From Thermoplasmata archaeon (lineage in GTDB: Archaea > Thermoplasmatota > Thermoplasmata > Thermoplasmatales > Thermoplasmataceae), in the NCBI GenBank assembly GCA_021802205.1, contig JAKAAT010000009.1:1-42241 (forward strand): DNA of 42,241 bases. The letters run 5' to 3'. Below are positions 8,921 through 18,956 of the stretch, piece after piece. The notes beneath the pieces were generated by a model, which worked only from the letters and a program-made list of their open reading frames with translations, was not told the origin of the DNA and ran no database searches. Each line of letters begins with the position of its first letter. Position 1 is the first letter of the stretch. The position numbers were made by a program, and so were the translations under genes.

Positions 8921-10927
8921 ATGCATTCTGGTAGCAAATCATTTTCAATTCAACTGCGCAATATTAAGGACAGTATAACATATGGCAAACTGGTTGTATT
9001 TATTGCTGCGCTTTTCTCAATTCTATTTTCATTTTATTCAATATTAAAGGCATATACAATTAATGCTTACGGATGGGACCTTGGATTGTATTCCCAGGCA
9101 TTTTATTCAACTCTTCACGGTAAGTTATTTTACACTAACCTTGCAGGTGGGAGTTATCTAGCAGAGCACTTCTCACTCTTCATGTTTGCAATTCTGCCAT
9201 TATTCTATCTGTATCCGAGTCCTTATATCCTGCTTGTTCTGCAATCGATATTTATAAGCTTTGCCTCTATTCCCTTATATTACCTTTCATTGAAAATTTT
9301 TTCTAAATACAGGTTCAATAATAGAAATCCTGAATTTTATGCCTTTATAATATCTATTGCCTTCATTCTTTCCCCATTAACTGAAAGCCCGGTATACTTT
9401 GATTTTCATATTATGATATTTTTACCATTTTTCTATTTCATGGCTATTTATTTTTATTTAGAAAAAAAAATATTTTTAAATATACTATTCCTCGCCCTAA
9501 TAGTTAGCCTCCATTCATCATTTATTTTTATAGTAATTATGACTATTTTAATGGAATTAATTCTTTTTTTAAGAAATAATACTGTGGATAGAAAAAATAT
9601 TAAAAAATTATATCTATTTTCCTCTGTTAGCATTATAATTCTTTTAATTTATTATGTTCTGGCTGCATTAATAAAGGGCAATATTAGTAATTCCTCAAGT
9701 ATACCCGTGTTTGTCAGCGGGCAGTCCGGATCAGCATCAAGAAATCTGGAAGGACTGCTGATAACCATGATTTACCATCCGGTAAAATTTCTTAATTTTA
9801 TTGTCTCCAATTATGAGATAAAGATAGTATTCCTAGTTCTGGCATTTATGTCTCTTGATTTTATCTCCTTTGATTTTCCCATTGGCCTTCTACCGGCTAT
9901 ACCATACTTAGCCTATGCAATGACATCATCATATATACCTTACTATTTCATGGGATATCAGTATTCCATGATGTTTATTCCCTTTGTTTTTGTAGCGGGC
10001 ATATTTGGAATAGAGAAACTAATGATTTCACAATCTACCAGCAATAAGGCAAAAAAGCACAAATTTAAGAATTTGAGAAATACATTTATAGCCATCACTG
10101 CATTTGCTATTGCATCTTTTATTGTTATATCACCAATATCACCTATTTCTGTTGAACCTTCTTCTATACATTCTATATACAGTGATTCCACAGGTTACAG
10201 GGAAATGGAGAACCATTTCATCTATTCTATTGCGGGTAACATTGATATGAACGCATCCCTGGTAACTGGTAACAGTCTTTATCCATTATTCTATAAGGAT
10301 TTGAATGCGACGGCATTCCCATACGGGAATATATCAATAGATACCCATTATAAATATATAATTGCAAATTTCAACGATGATCAGACGTATTTAAAAGACG
10401 GAAATAATATTTCCCTATCATATCTTGCAGTGAAGGACATGAATGATGGCTCATACGGTATATTTGCAGAGGGTTATGGAATTATAGCACTGGAATACAA
10501 TTATAAGGGCAGTCCAGTCCTGCAAGCACCATTTTCCATGAATTATACAAATGCAAAATTCAATACCACAGATAATACCCTATATGGTCCATTTCCAGAT
10601 AAAGGAATTTCAGAGTACCAGAAATTGAAACTGGAAGGAGATAATATATATACGGGTAACAGCACGTATTTACTTCCTGGGAATTACACATTTTCTTTTC
10701 AATTCAACGCAACCCGCAGTATTCCTGATATGAACATAACAGTGTATAGCAATCATGGAAAAAATATAATAGGGTATATGAATAATTCTTCCGAAATTAT
10801 TTCAGGGAATACAATTACAGTACATTTAACTATTGATAAGATTTATACAGGAGTTTTATATAAAATAAATAATATAAGTTCCAGCATGGTACTGTATAGA
10901 ATGTCTATATTTCGTTCGGCTCAATGA
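8921..10927 (+). CDS. DUF2079 family membrane protein
   Basis: 668-aa ORF with characteristic N-terminal YGWDLGLYSQAFYSTLHGKLFYTN and many TM segments; TATA-like aaatatataaat about 20-30 nt before ATG. Confidence 0.8.
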   Translation: MHSGSKSFSIQLRNIKDSITYGKLVVFIAALFSILFSFYSILKAYTINAYGWDLGLYSQAFYSTLHGKLFYTNLAGGSYLAEHFSLFMFAILPLFYLYPSPYILLVLQSIFISFASIPLYYLSLKIFSKYRFNNRNPEFYAFIISIAFILSPLTESPVYFDFHIMIFLPFFYFMAIYFYLEKKIFLNILFLALIVSLHSSFIFIVIMTILMELILFLRNNTVDRKNIKKLYLFSSVSIIILLIYYVLAALIKGNISNSSSIPVFVSGQSGSASRNLEGLLITMIYHPVKFLNFIVSNYEIKIVFLVLAFMSLDFISFDFPIGLLPAIPYLAYAMTSSYIPYYFMGYQYSMMFIPFVFVAGIFGIEKLMISQSTSNKAKKHKFKNLRNTFIAITAFAIASFIVISPISPISVEPSSIHSIYSDSTGYREMENHFIYSIAGNIDMNASLVTGNSLYPLFYKDLNATAFPYGNISIDTHYKYIIANFNDDQTYLKDGNNISLSYLAVKDMNDGSYGIFAEGYGIIALEYNYKGSPVLQAPFSMNYTNAKFNTTDNTLYGPFPDKGISEYQKLKLEGDNIYTGNSTYLLPGNYTFSFQFNATRSIPDMNITVYSNHGKNIIGYMNNSSEIISGNTITVHLTIDKIYTGVLYKINNISSSMVLYRMSIFRSAQ

Positions 10928-10970
10928 GATATATTTTATTGGAGGAAAGCCGGCGAATACTTTTAACCAA

Positions 10971-12689
10971 TCATTTTTTCAAGAATTTCATTAAATTCTT
11001 TAAATCCATTGTATTAATTACATCGTTCCTGGTAAGCCAGCCTCTTCTCGCAGTGCCCACACCGAGTTCCATATTATCATATCCATATATATTATGGGAA
11101 TCAGTGTTTATACAATAATAAACTCCATATTTGGAAGTTTTTAGAATGTTTTCATCGTTTAGATCCAGGCGTTCCGGGGAAGCGTTTATTTCCATTGCAG
11201 TTTTATATTTATAACAGTATTTTGCAACCTCATCTAGGTCAATTTGAAATGGCTGTCTTTCATTTATTAACCTGCCTGTTGGATGACCTAAAATATTTAC
11301 CATATTTGTTTTGATTGCATTTATAACCCTATCAGTCATATCATTTGTATCCATGTTGGTATCCATATGCACAGAAGCTATAACCACATCCATGGACTTC
11401 AATGTATTTTCATCCAGATCTAAACTTCCATCCTTGAGTATATCAACCTCAGCTCCCTTTAAAATTTTTATGTTATATCTATCAGCTAAACTGTCAATTT
11501 TTTTGAAATATTCCATGAACTGGTTATCATCTAGCCCATGGGCTATTTTTAAGTTTTTTGAATGATTTGTAATAGCTATATACTCATAATGCCTTTTTAT
11601 TGCTGCGGTTGCCATCTCTTCGGTGGTGTTCATACCATCACTTTCTGTTGTATGCAGATGCAGATCACCTCTTATCTCAGATAATTCAACTAATGAAGGA
11701 ATTTTATGTGATAATGCAATTTCTATTTCTCCACGGTCTTCACGCATTTCAGGCGGAATATAATCCATGCCCAGTTCTCTGTATATCGCATCTTCGTCTT
11801 TGCCCTCTATTATATTTTTATCACCGGAATACAATCCATATTCATTTAACTTATAATTGTGATCAATTGCAATCTTACGTACCTTTATGTTATGATCCTT
11901 GCTACCTGTGAAATATTGCAATGCTGAACCGAAGCTTCCAGGTTTTATCACCCTTAGATCACATGTGGTTCCTATATCAAGGAGCACGGTAGTTTTTGAT
12001 TCGCCCCTGACAACTATAGATTTTACACCTCCGTACTCAGTGAATAAATCCATTACCCTTTCCGGCCGTTCAGATATAACAAGTATATCAATATCTCCCA
12101 CCGTTTCCCTCATTCTCCGGGTTGATCCAGCTATCTCACATCTGGATACTATGTTTTCAGATAAGAGATACGATACAATCTTTCTGGCTTCATTTAATCC
12201 AGTGCTCAATAAAATTCTAGATCCTGTGGCAGATATCATTGATATGTTTTTCAGGATAAGGGCCTCGCTTTTTTCTCCAAAACCAGGGATATCCCTTATT
12301 TTATGTTCCTCCGCGGCTTTTTTTAGGTCAGCAATATTTTTTATGCCAAGTTTATCATATAGAATCATTGCCTTTTTAGGCCCAAATCCCTCCATGCCGG
12401 AAAATTCACTGAAATCCACCGGAAACCTGTGTTTTAAATCCTCATATTTAGCAATTTTTCCGGTTGTTAGATACTCTTCAATGTGTTCTGCAAGTCCTTT
12501 TCCGATTCCGGGGATCTCCATCAATCCCTTTATTCCATTCTTTTCATAGATTTCTGAAATGTCATCCTGCATTGATTCTATGGATCTTGCAGCCCTCTGG
12601 TAAGCAAGTGCCTCAAAACGTGCTTTCTCATCAGTGCTCAGCATATAATACATTTCATTGAACATGCGGGATAGTTCCACATTCTTCAT
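10971..12689 (-). CDS. polX: DNA polymerase X family protein with C-terminal PHP domain (PolX)
   Basis: 572-aa ORF: HhH repeats (IPGIGKGLAEHIEEY, MEGFGPKKAMILYDKL), GDIDILVIS polymerase motif, PHP domain GDLHLHTTESDGMNT / IAITNHSK / GHPTGRL. Confidence 0.93.
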   Translation of the reverse strand: MKNVELSRMFNEMYYMLSTDEKARFEALAYQRAARSIESMQDDISEIYEKNGIKGLMEIPGIGKGLAEHIEEYLTTGKIAKYEDLKHRFPVDFSEFSGMEGFGPKKAMILYDKLGIKNIADLKKAAEEHKIRDIPGFGEKSEALILKNISMISATGSRILLSTGLNEARKIVSYLLSENIVSRCEIAGSTRRMRETVGDIDILVISERPERVMDLFTEYGGVKSIVVRGESKTTVLLDIGTTCDLRVIKPGSFGSALQYFTGSKDHNIKVRKIAIDHNYKLNEYGLYSGDKNIIEGKDEDAIYRELGMDYIPPEMREDRGEIEIALSHKIPSLVELSEIRGDLHLHTTESDGMNTTEEMATAAIKRHYEYIAITNHSKNLKIAHGLDDNQFMEYFKKIDSLADRYNIKILKGAEVDILKDGSLDLDENTLKSMDVVIASVHMDTNMDTNDMTDRVINAIKTNMVNILGHPTGRLINERQPFQIDLDEVAKYCYKYKTAMEINASPERLDLNDENILKTSKYGVYYCINTDSHNIYGYDNMELGVGTARRGWLTRNDVINTMDLKNLMKFLKK

Positions 12690-12764
12690 GATTGATAAAC
12701 AGGTATAAAGATAAAAAGCTATTGCATAATTTTATTGTTATTGAATCAGAGGAACTTCTCATGA

Positions 12765-13145
12765 TTATTTCAGATCTAAAGTCCTTTTGATTCCTAGCAT
12801 GACAGCATAGTTGCTGATTATACCAATTGATAAGAGCATTTGAATGTATGGCATAAATTCACCGTAAAAATTACTGGATTTGAATATTATAAATCCGGTT
12901 CCTGTTAATATTGTTGTTATTATCAGTATAGTATTTACTGTTGCAAGATGTTTCAATCTAGATATGTTTTTTACCATGAGATAGGACACTGCAGCCATAA
13001 TGAGAAGCAATATTCCGGTGAATATATGGAAAACTAAAACTGGTGAATTAATTGCATCATATATCTGGGATAAATAAAATCCTGTCATAATCTGCAAAAG
13101 TGTTATTCCGGACGTTGCCCAAAGAATTTTTTCTATATTATTCAA
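12765..13145 (-). CDS. hypothetical four-TM membrane protein
   Basis: 126-aa ORF, four hydrophobic segments, archaeal codon bias; no confident family. Confidence 0.6.
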   Translation of the reverse strand: MNNIEKILWATSGITLLQIMTGFYLSQIYDAINSPVLVFHIFTGILLLIMAAVSYLMVKNISRLKHLATVNTILIITTILTGTGFIIFKSSNFYGEFMPYIQMLLSIGIISNYAVMLGIKRTLDLK

Positions 13146-13170
13146 ATATGTACCTCTTAATCACCATTCT

Positions 13171-14934
13171 TTATTTATATTCATTAAAGAAATCTATTGT
13201 TTCCTTATATTGCTGAATCATATGATCCTTTTCTCTGAAACCGTGGCCCTCCCTTGGATAAACCAGAAGTCTGACCTGTTTTCCCTTTTCCTTGAGGAAT
13301 CTATAAAACTCATAATACTGTCCAATAGGCACATAAGGGTCTTCAACGCCATGCATGAGAAGTATCGGAGTTTTTACATCATGATCCATTCTTATGGCAG
13401 AAAACTTATCGTAAAGATTAAAACTATATGGATCCTCATTCATATGTATCCTATCCCAGTTATACAGATTCGATACCCCGTGGAAACTTATCCAGTCCGA
13501 GATTCCATATAAGGACACGGAGGCCCTGAATATATCAGATTTCATGATAGCAAGTGCGGACATATAACCTCCGTAGGATCCACCTGTTATGTAAATCCTA
13601 TCAGTATCCACCAGTCCGGAAGCTTTGAGATATTCTATTCCGGAAATGATATCCTCAAAATCCATCCCACCGAGATCGCCTATGTTGGATTCTGCATAGT
13701 TTCTCCCCACGCCAATGCTACCGCGGTAATTAGGAAGAAATACTGAGAATCCGGCTCCTGAATAAAGAGTAGTTCTATCCATGAAAGCTGAGTATGAAAA
13801 TGATGTGGGTCCACCGTGTATATATACTATCAATGGATTTTTCTCGTTCTCACATCTGAGGAATCCGTAAATGATTTTCCCATCTTTGGATTTCCACTCA
13901 ACCCTTCTGGAGGGATAAGCCTTCAATTTCTGGAGTTCGCTGTTTATTGATGACCTTACCATACGATTTTTATTTATGAGAACCACTTCGGCTATGTCAT
14001 TTTCATTGGAGTATGAAAATACAGCAAGTTCTCCATTAATTGCAAATGACGGTGAAAACACAGGATAAACTATGCCAGATCCTTCCCATATTATATTGTT
14101 ATCCTCTAGCGACCTTATTTTGAAACCGCCCATCTTATTTTCAAGAACATACGTTTTATTATTGTTGAATATTACATGTGAAATAGTAAATTCTGAATTT
14201 TCTGTGAGATTTTTTGCCATCCCATTCTCAATAAGGATTATGTCACCGGATATTACGCCCCTATCGCTCATTATTGACTCGAGAACAGAAACCCTGCTTC
14301 CGGAAACTGAAATTTTGCCTATCTGCCTGAATCCGGGGTCATAAACGGTTTCTACTTTTCCATTAAGGTCTATTCTGGATAATTTTGCGGTATACCAGCA
14401 GCTCTCCATGGGATTTTCAGATGTTACTGCATATATTGAGCTGCCATCGGTATTAAATTCCCATATATGGATATTCTCTGTTATTTTTTTTATTCCGGTA
14501 TTTAAGTCAAGCATGTACAATTCAATTAACCGATCGCTCTCTTCGAAGAAATATGCATCAGCTTCTTTCTTTTCCTTCTTTGCCTTCCCTGAAAAAATAA
14601 TTCTTTTTCCCATCCATAGAGCCTGATCTATATCTCCATTGAAATTTATCTCCAATCCTGTTCCTTCTGTGCTGAATATATTAATTTTCCCGCCGGTCGT
14701 ATAAAGCAATCTTCCATCAGCGGAAAAATCCATATATCCAATTCCGGATGCATCTATTCTATGCTGAAGCTTTAACTCTGGATCGTAGATATAAATGGAT
14801 TTATTTACTTCCTTTTTTCTGTAAAGCTTATAATTGTCAGAAACCAGGGCAGCAATGGCTGTTCCATCTTTGTTTATAATTACGCTCTCTATATTTTTAA
14901 ATTTTAAAAAATCTTCAACAGTTTGGTCTTCCAT
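13171..14934 (-). CDS. S9 family prolyl oligopeptidase / acylaminoacyl-peptidase-like
   Basis: 587-aa ORF: N-terminal beta-propeller, C-terminal alpha/beta hydrolase with VYIHGGPTSFSYSAF, GGSYGGYMSALAIM, HGVEDPYVPIGQYYEF, PREGHGF. Confidence 0.92.
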   Translation of the reverse strand: MEDQTVEDFLKFKNIESVIINKDGTAIAALVSDNYKLYRKKEVNKSIYIYDPELKLQHRIDASGIGYMDFSADGRLLYTTGGKINIFSTEGTGLEINFNGDIDQALWMGKRIIFSGKAKKEKKEADAYFFEESDRLIELYMLDLNTGIKKITENIHIWEFNTDGSSIYAVTSENPMESCWYTAKLSRIDLNGKVETVYDPGFRQIGKISVSGSRVSVLESIMSDRGVISGDIILIENGMAKNLTENSEFTISHVIFNNNKTYVLENKMGGFKIRSLEDNNIIWEGSGIVYPVFSPSFAINGELAVFSYSNENDIAEVVLINKNRMVRSSINSELQKLKAYPSRRVEWKSKDGKIIYGFLRCENEKNPLIVYIHGGPTSFSYSAFMDRTTLYSGAGFSVFLPNYRGSIGVGRNYAESNIGDLGGMDFEDIISGIEYLKASGLVDTDRIYITGGSYGGYMSALAIMKSDIFRASVSLYGISDWISFHGVSNLYNWDRIHMNEDPYSFNLYDKFSAIRMDHDVKTPILLMHGVEDPYVPIGQYYEFYRFLKEKGKQVRLLVYPREGHGFREKDHMIQQYKETIDFFNEYK

Positions 14935-15120
14935 AATCTGATAATGGCTTTCATTATTTAATTTTATACGTTGCTCTTCTCTGTAGAGTCTCTGAATTTA
15001 CTGCCATATCCCCATAGTATAATATAGACATTTGTTGCATGTATTCAGGAATGTAGATATTTATAATCACATTGGCTGTTACATTGCAAATATTTTCAAA
15101 AATATTTTAATTAATTAAAT

Positions 15121-15149
15121 TTTATTGCATATTTGATTCCTTTATTGCA
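15121..15149. repeat. 9-bp direct repeat TTTATTGCA at 20-bp spacing upstream of XdhC gene
   Basis: TTTATTGCA at 15121-15129 and 15141-15149; a third ATTGCA near 15083 beside the palindrome AAATATTTT-ca-AAAATATTT (15088-15107). Confidence 0.5.
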
Positions 15150-15217
15150 AAGAAATATAACAAATTTGATATTTTAGCTTGTATCGGAATAATTTTTGAA
15201 AAAAGCTTTAAGTAATT

Positions 15218-15979
15218 ATGTATTTGAAAAATATGTATGATGATATAATTTCCATGCAAGCTGACCTGCAGGCGGGCAGGAAGGATTATGCTATTGCAAC
15301 TGTAATAAAAACAGCTGGCTCTTCCATAGCAAAGCCGGGATTTAAAATTCTGATAACAGGGGGAACGGTGATATACGGAACCCTGGGCAGTCCATCACTG
15401 GATAATGTTGTTTTAAAAGAGGCTGAAAAAGTAATAGAAAAAAATGAAACAAAATATTTAAAAATCGCACTGGACAAAGATAATACAACCTCGGATTATG
15501 CAATGAATACTACCTGTGGCGGCATGATAGAGCTTTTTATTGAGCCATATGTGCACCGAAGGAGCATGGTTATACTCGTCGAATCATTTAACGATAAACT
15601 GCTTGATGCACTTAAGGCGCTTGTATCATACACAGGCTTGACCCCTGAGGTCTATAATATTAATAATGAAAATGACTCAAAACATATAATGGAATCCGAT
15701 TTCACCGATGATTTCGTATTATTAATTACAAAAACAGAAAATGAAATACCGTATATATCGCACTTTCTTATTAAAAAACCCAGATATCTGGCAATTGTCT
15801 CCAGCAGAAACAGGTTTAACAGAGACATGGAAACTGTACTCAGAGAACACCCGGATGCTGATAAAAATGCCATAAAATGCCCGGCGGGATTATCCATAAA
15901 TGCTATTACAGTTAAAGAAATTGCAGTGAGCATAGTGGCTGAAATAATAATGGAAAAAAATAATAATAATTTAAAATAA
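15218..15979 (+). CDS. XdhC/CoxF-type molybdenum hydroxylase maturation protein
   Basis: 253-aa ORF: ATVIKTAGSSIAKPGFKILI N-terminus, TCGGMIELFIEP, C-terminal CPAGLSINAITVKEIAVSIVAEII. Confidence 0.87.
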   Translation: MYLKNMYDDIISMQADLQAGRKDYAIATVIKTAGSSIAKPGFKILITGGTVIYGTLGSPSLDNVVLKEAEKVIEKNETKYLKIALDKDNTTSDYAMNTTCGGMIELFIEPYVHRRSMVILVESFNDKLLDALKALVSYTGLTPEVYNINNENDSKHIMESDFTDDFVLLITKTENEIPYISHFLIKKPRYLAIVSSRNRFNRDMETVLREHPDADKNAIKCPAGLSINAITVKEIAVSIVAEIIMEKNNNNLK

Positions 15980-15980
15980 T

Positions 15981-16460
15981 TTATTCTGTATAGGAGGCCA
16001 GATTTCCCGGTCCTTCATGTATAACAATTTTCATCCTAAAATCCTTTAAGATATCCTGGATTTTCTTATGAATTTCAATATAGCAATATTTTGCTATGTA
16101 TTCTGCCGTATCCGCCGGATAGGGGAATATAAAAACATCATTTTCTGGCATCGTTCCCCTGTATCTTCCCCTTACTACTATATCAAGCATGCCGTTAATA
16201 CTGCTGTCACGTATGTCCTTCTCAGGTACCATGAATTTATGATCCATATTATCTATTACCGGTTTTATGGCCTTCTTGACTATGGTAAAATCCATTAACA
16301 TGCCCGAATCTTCTATAATCCCGGAGTCAATCAGAATATCTATTGAATAATCATGCCCGTGGAATTTTTTGCATTTTTCGTTGTCCGGGACATAATGTCC
16401 TGAGCTCCAGGTTAACCCTTTCAGTCTTCCTGTAATTTCTATACCGTACATTTTATTCAC
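15981..16460 (-). CDS. queD: 6-carboxytetrahydropterin synthase / PTPS family (QueD)
   Basis: 159-aa ORF with SGHYVPDNEKCKKFHGHDYSIDI, GMLMDFTIVKKAIKPVIDNMDHKFM, adjacent to folE and queE. Confidence 0.88.
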   Translation of the reverse strand: MNKMYGIEITGRLKGLTWSSGHYVPDNEKCKKFHGHDYSIDILIDSGIIEDSGMLMDFTIVKKAIKPVIDNMDHKFMVPEKDIRDSSINGMLDIVVRGRYRGTMPENDVFIFPYPADTAEYIAKYCYIEIHKKIQDILKDFRMKIVIHEGPGNLASYTE

Positions 16461-17028
16461 CCATCATCTTCAAAGCTTCTGACTTCAGCGATTCCAGTTC
16501 CTTCTTCACGATATCATTATACTTAACAGATGATGTCACCATTGTGGCACCTTCCTGCCTGACACCGCGCATCATCATGCACATATGCTGCCCCTTGGCT
16601 GTAACCATTACAAAGAGCGGATTCAGATTTTCATATAACAGTTCAACTATTTCGGATGTCATATTTTCCTGCAACTGGGGCTTGCTGGCTATCTTGTTAA
16701 CCGCCCTGACAAGTTTGCTCACCCCTGCTATATACCCTGATGGTTTCGGCAGATATGCTATATTTACCGTGCCGAAAAACGGAAGCAAATGATGGGAACA
16801 CATTGAATAAAATGAAATATTCTTCATGATAACCATGCTCTCATGGCCAGAAACCTTGAATTTTGTAAAGGCAAAATTCCTTGTCCCGTACCATTCTCTG
16901 TAAAAATTTTCAATTCTGCCGGGTGTATTCTTTAATTCTTCTTCATTGAACCATCCATACTCATTATGCAAGTTGTATACAAGCTGTTCTATGCTGTCAC
17001 GCAGTATTTTTTCGTTTTTTTGTTCCAT
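16453..17028 (-). CDS. folE: GTP cyclohydrolase I
   Basis: 191-aa ORF: SMCSHHLLPFFGTVNIAYLPKPSGYIAGVSKLVR, QLQENMTSEI, KGQHMCMMMRGVRQ. Confidence 0.93.
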   Translation of the reverse strand: MEQKNEKILRDSIEQLVYNLHNEYGWFNEEELKNTPGRIENFYREWYGTRNFAFTKFKVSGHESMVIMKNISFYSMCSHHLLPFFGTVNIAYLPKPSGYIAGVSKLVRAVNKIASKPQLQENMTSEIVELLYENLNPLFVMVTAKGQHMCMMMRGVRQEGATMVTSSVKYNDIVKKELESLKSEALKMMGE

Positions 17029-17670
17029 TTAAACACCTCTTTTGTTTCCGAATATATATTTATGCTCCTGTAGCATTAATCTTGCATTTGCGGGAGCACA
17101 TTCTATAAATTTGTCTGCAAGCCATTCAATATCAGTGCCGTACACAGGTTGAATGACTATTCCTATATCAGGTGGTATTCCTTTTATCTCTTTCATTGCA
17201 ACGTTAAAATCATCTATGTCATTTACAACAAATTTCAAATAATCTCTATGCTCCATGTATTTTAAATTATTATTATTGAACTTCCTGTACATCCCTGATG
17301 ATGGCAATTTGAAATCAATATCTTTTCTTACACGTCTGTAATCAGGAAGAAATTTTTTGATATCCAGGCTCCCCGAGGTTTCTAGAAGTATGTTATATTT
17401 ATTTGATAAAATACTGACCAGACTATTAACTTCATTCTGTAATAATGGCTCACCCCCTGTAAGGCAAATCCATTTTACCATTTTCTTTGAAAGATTGTTC
17501 ACTGCATCGACAATTTCATTCAGGTTCATTTCCTTTCCCTCATTGAATGAATACTTTGTATCACACCATGAACATCTCAGGTTGCAATACTCTGTTCTCA
17601 CAAATACCATTTTTTCTCCGGTGTAGTAACCTTCTCCCTGGACGCTTAAAAAAATTTCATTGATTTTCAT
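17029..17670 (-). CDS. queE: 7-carboxy-7-deazaguanine synthase (radical SAM)
   Basis: 213-aa ORF: EIFLSVQGEGYYTGEKMVFVRTEYCNLRCSWCDTKYS (CX3CX2C), WICLTGGEPLLQ. Confidence 0.93.
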   Translation of the reverse strand: MKINEIFLSVQGEGYYTGEKMVFVRTEYCNLRCSWCDTKYSFNEGKEMNLNEIVDAVNNLSKKMVKWICLTGGEPLLQNEVNSLVSILSNKYNILLETSGSLDIKKFLPDYRRVRKDIDFKLPSSGMYRKFNNNNLKYMEHRDYLKFVVNDIDDFNVAMKEIKGIPPDIGIVIQPVYGTDIEWLADKFIECAPANARLMLQEHKYIFGNKRGV

Positions 17671-17684
17671 ATAATTTCAATAAT

Positions 17685-18110
17685 TTATTTTATATTCAGC
17701 TCCTTGAGGGTTGATTTATCATTATATTTTCTGGTAAATTTAACCGTTTCAAATTTTGTAATTTTTATCTCCATCAAGGGATCTGCAACACCGTTGAAGA
17801 AATGTCCCCCGTAAAGCTGATGATCCTTCCTTGCAACTCCTATATGTATATGAAACCTGTTCTCGTCATCGGCAATTGAGCCATGGAATGCAACAAGTTC
17901 ACATCTTTCAACTATGGTCAGTTCATCGTATTTATTTATATTCCAGTAACCAATTTTTAGGTCCTTTACCATTCCGATGCCCATGTCTATAAAACCGGAT
18001 TTTATTTTATATTTATCAACAAGTTTGTTTAAATTTTCAATTACATCTTCACCTGCATCGAATTTAGCAACTATTATATTATTTTCAATATTATCCTGCA
18101 TAGTTTGCAA
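17685..18110 (-). CDS. PPC/DUF296 domain protein (predicted DNA-binding)
   Basis: 141-aa ORF: VAKFDAGEDVIENLNKLVDKYKIKSGFIDMGIGMVKDLKIGYWN ... HIHIGVARKDHQLYGGHFFNGVADPLMEI. Confidence 0.85.
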   Translation of the reverse strand: MQTMQDNIENNIIVAKFDAGEDVIENLNKLVDKYKIKSGFIDMGIGMVKDLKIGYWNINKYDELTIVERCELVAFHGSIADDENRFHIHIGVARKDHQLYGGHFFNGVADPLMEIKITKFETVKFTRKYNDKSTLKELNIK

Positions 18111-18123
18111 TTCAAAAGCAATA

Positions 18124-18324
18124 TTAAGCCTTTGTTATTCCAATAACCCACAGAAACATGGTTAGGGCAAACGACATGCCGAGGATGATTGCAAGCACGT
18201 CAATTAATAAAAAATTGGCGAGGTAAAATTTGAAATTGGAAATTATATATACGACGAAAATAACTGTAATAACTCCTATAATGACATTTGCCCTTATCAA
18301 ATTTTTAACAGTCTTATTTTTCAT
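18124..18324 (-). CDS. small hypothetical two-TM membrane protein
   Basis: 66-aa ORF, two hydrophobic segments, in line with flanking minus-strand genes. Confidence 0.5.
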   Translation of the reverse strand: MKNKTVKNLIRANVIIGVITVIFVVYIISNFKFYLANFLLIDVLAIILGMSFALTMFLWVIGITKA

Positions 18325-18369
18325 TATTGTGTATCATAAAATAATATAACTATTTTTTTTAAATTAATT

Positions 18370-18942
18370 TCAATTATCAATCATGGAAACAAAATATTCA
18401 TGTATTCTGTTATCTCCTGTGAGTTCAGGGTGAAACGTCATTGCAAGTATATTATTTTCCCTGACAATTACGGGGCTACCGTTCACAGTGGCCATGATCA
18501 TAGAATTGCCCGGTGATTCTATTCCAGGTGCTCTTATAAAAACAGCATTGAAATTCCCTATGTCTTCAATGTTAATGGATTGTATAAATGAGTTAATCTG
18601 TCTCCCATAGGCATTTCTCTTTATTGTTATATCTATAAGGTTCATACCATTTACCCTGTTATCTCCGGTATCCCTGGAGATGAGTATGGCACCGGCACAG
18701 GTTCCCATTACAGGCATTCCTGACACGGCCATTTCATAAATTTTTTCATACATACCTGATTTCTTCAGGATTTTGTATATTACCGTGCTCTCGCCGCCGG
18801 GTATAATCAAACCTGAAAGACCATGAAGATTTTCAATGGTTTTAACGTTTACAGGGTCAACATTATATTTTTTATGCAAATGCATTATCATCTGGAAATG
18901 CTCTGAAACATCACCCTGAATATTCAGTACACCAATCTTCAT
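18370..18942 (-). CDS. pdxT: pyridoxal 5'-phosphate synthase glutaminase subunit
   Basis: 190-aa ORF: IGVLNIQGDVSEH, GLIIPGGEST, GTCAGAILIS, FHPELTGD; adjacent to pdxS. Confidence 0.95.
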   Translation of the reverse strand: MKIGVLNIQGDVSEHFQMIMHLHKKYNVDPVNVKTIENLHGLSGLIIPGGESTVIYKILKKSGMYEKIYEMAVSGMPVMGTCAGAILISRDTGDNRVNGMNLIDITIKRNAYGRQINSFIQSINIEDIGNFNAVFIRAPGIESPGNSMIMATVNGSPVIVRENNILAMTFHPELTGDNRIHEYFVSMIDN

Positions 18943-18956
18943 TGTTATATCATTCC

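Noticed and set aside
11899-12549. 216-aa plus-strand ORF
   Set aside because: Entirely antisense to the well-supported PolX gene; composition typical of a shadow ORF.
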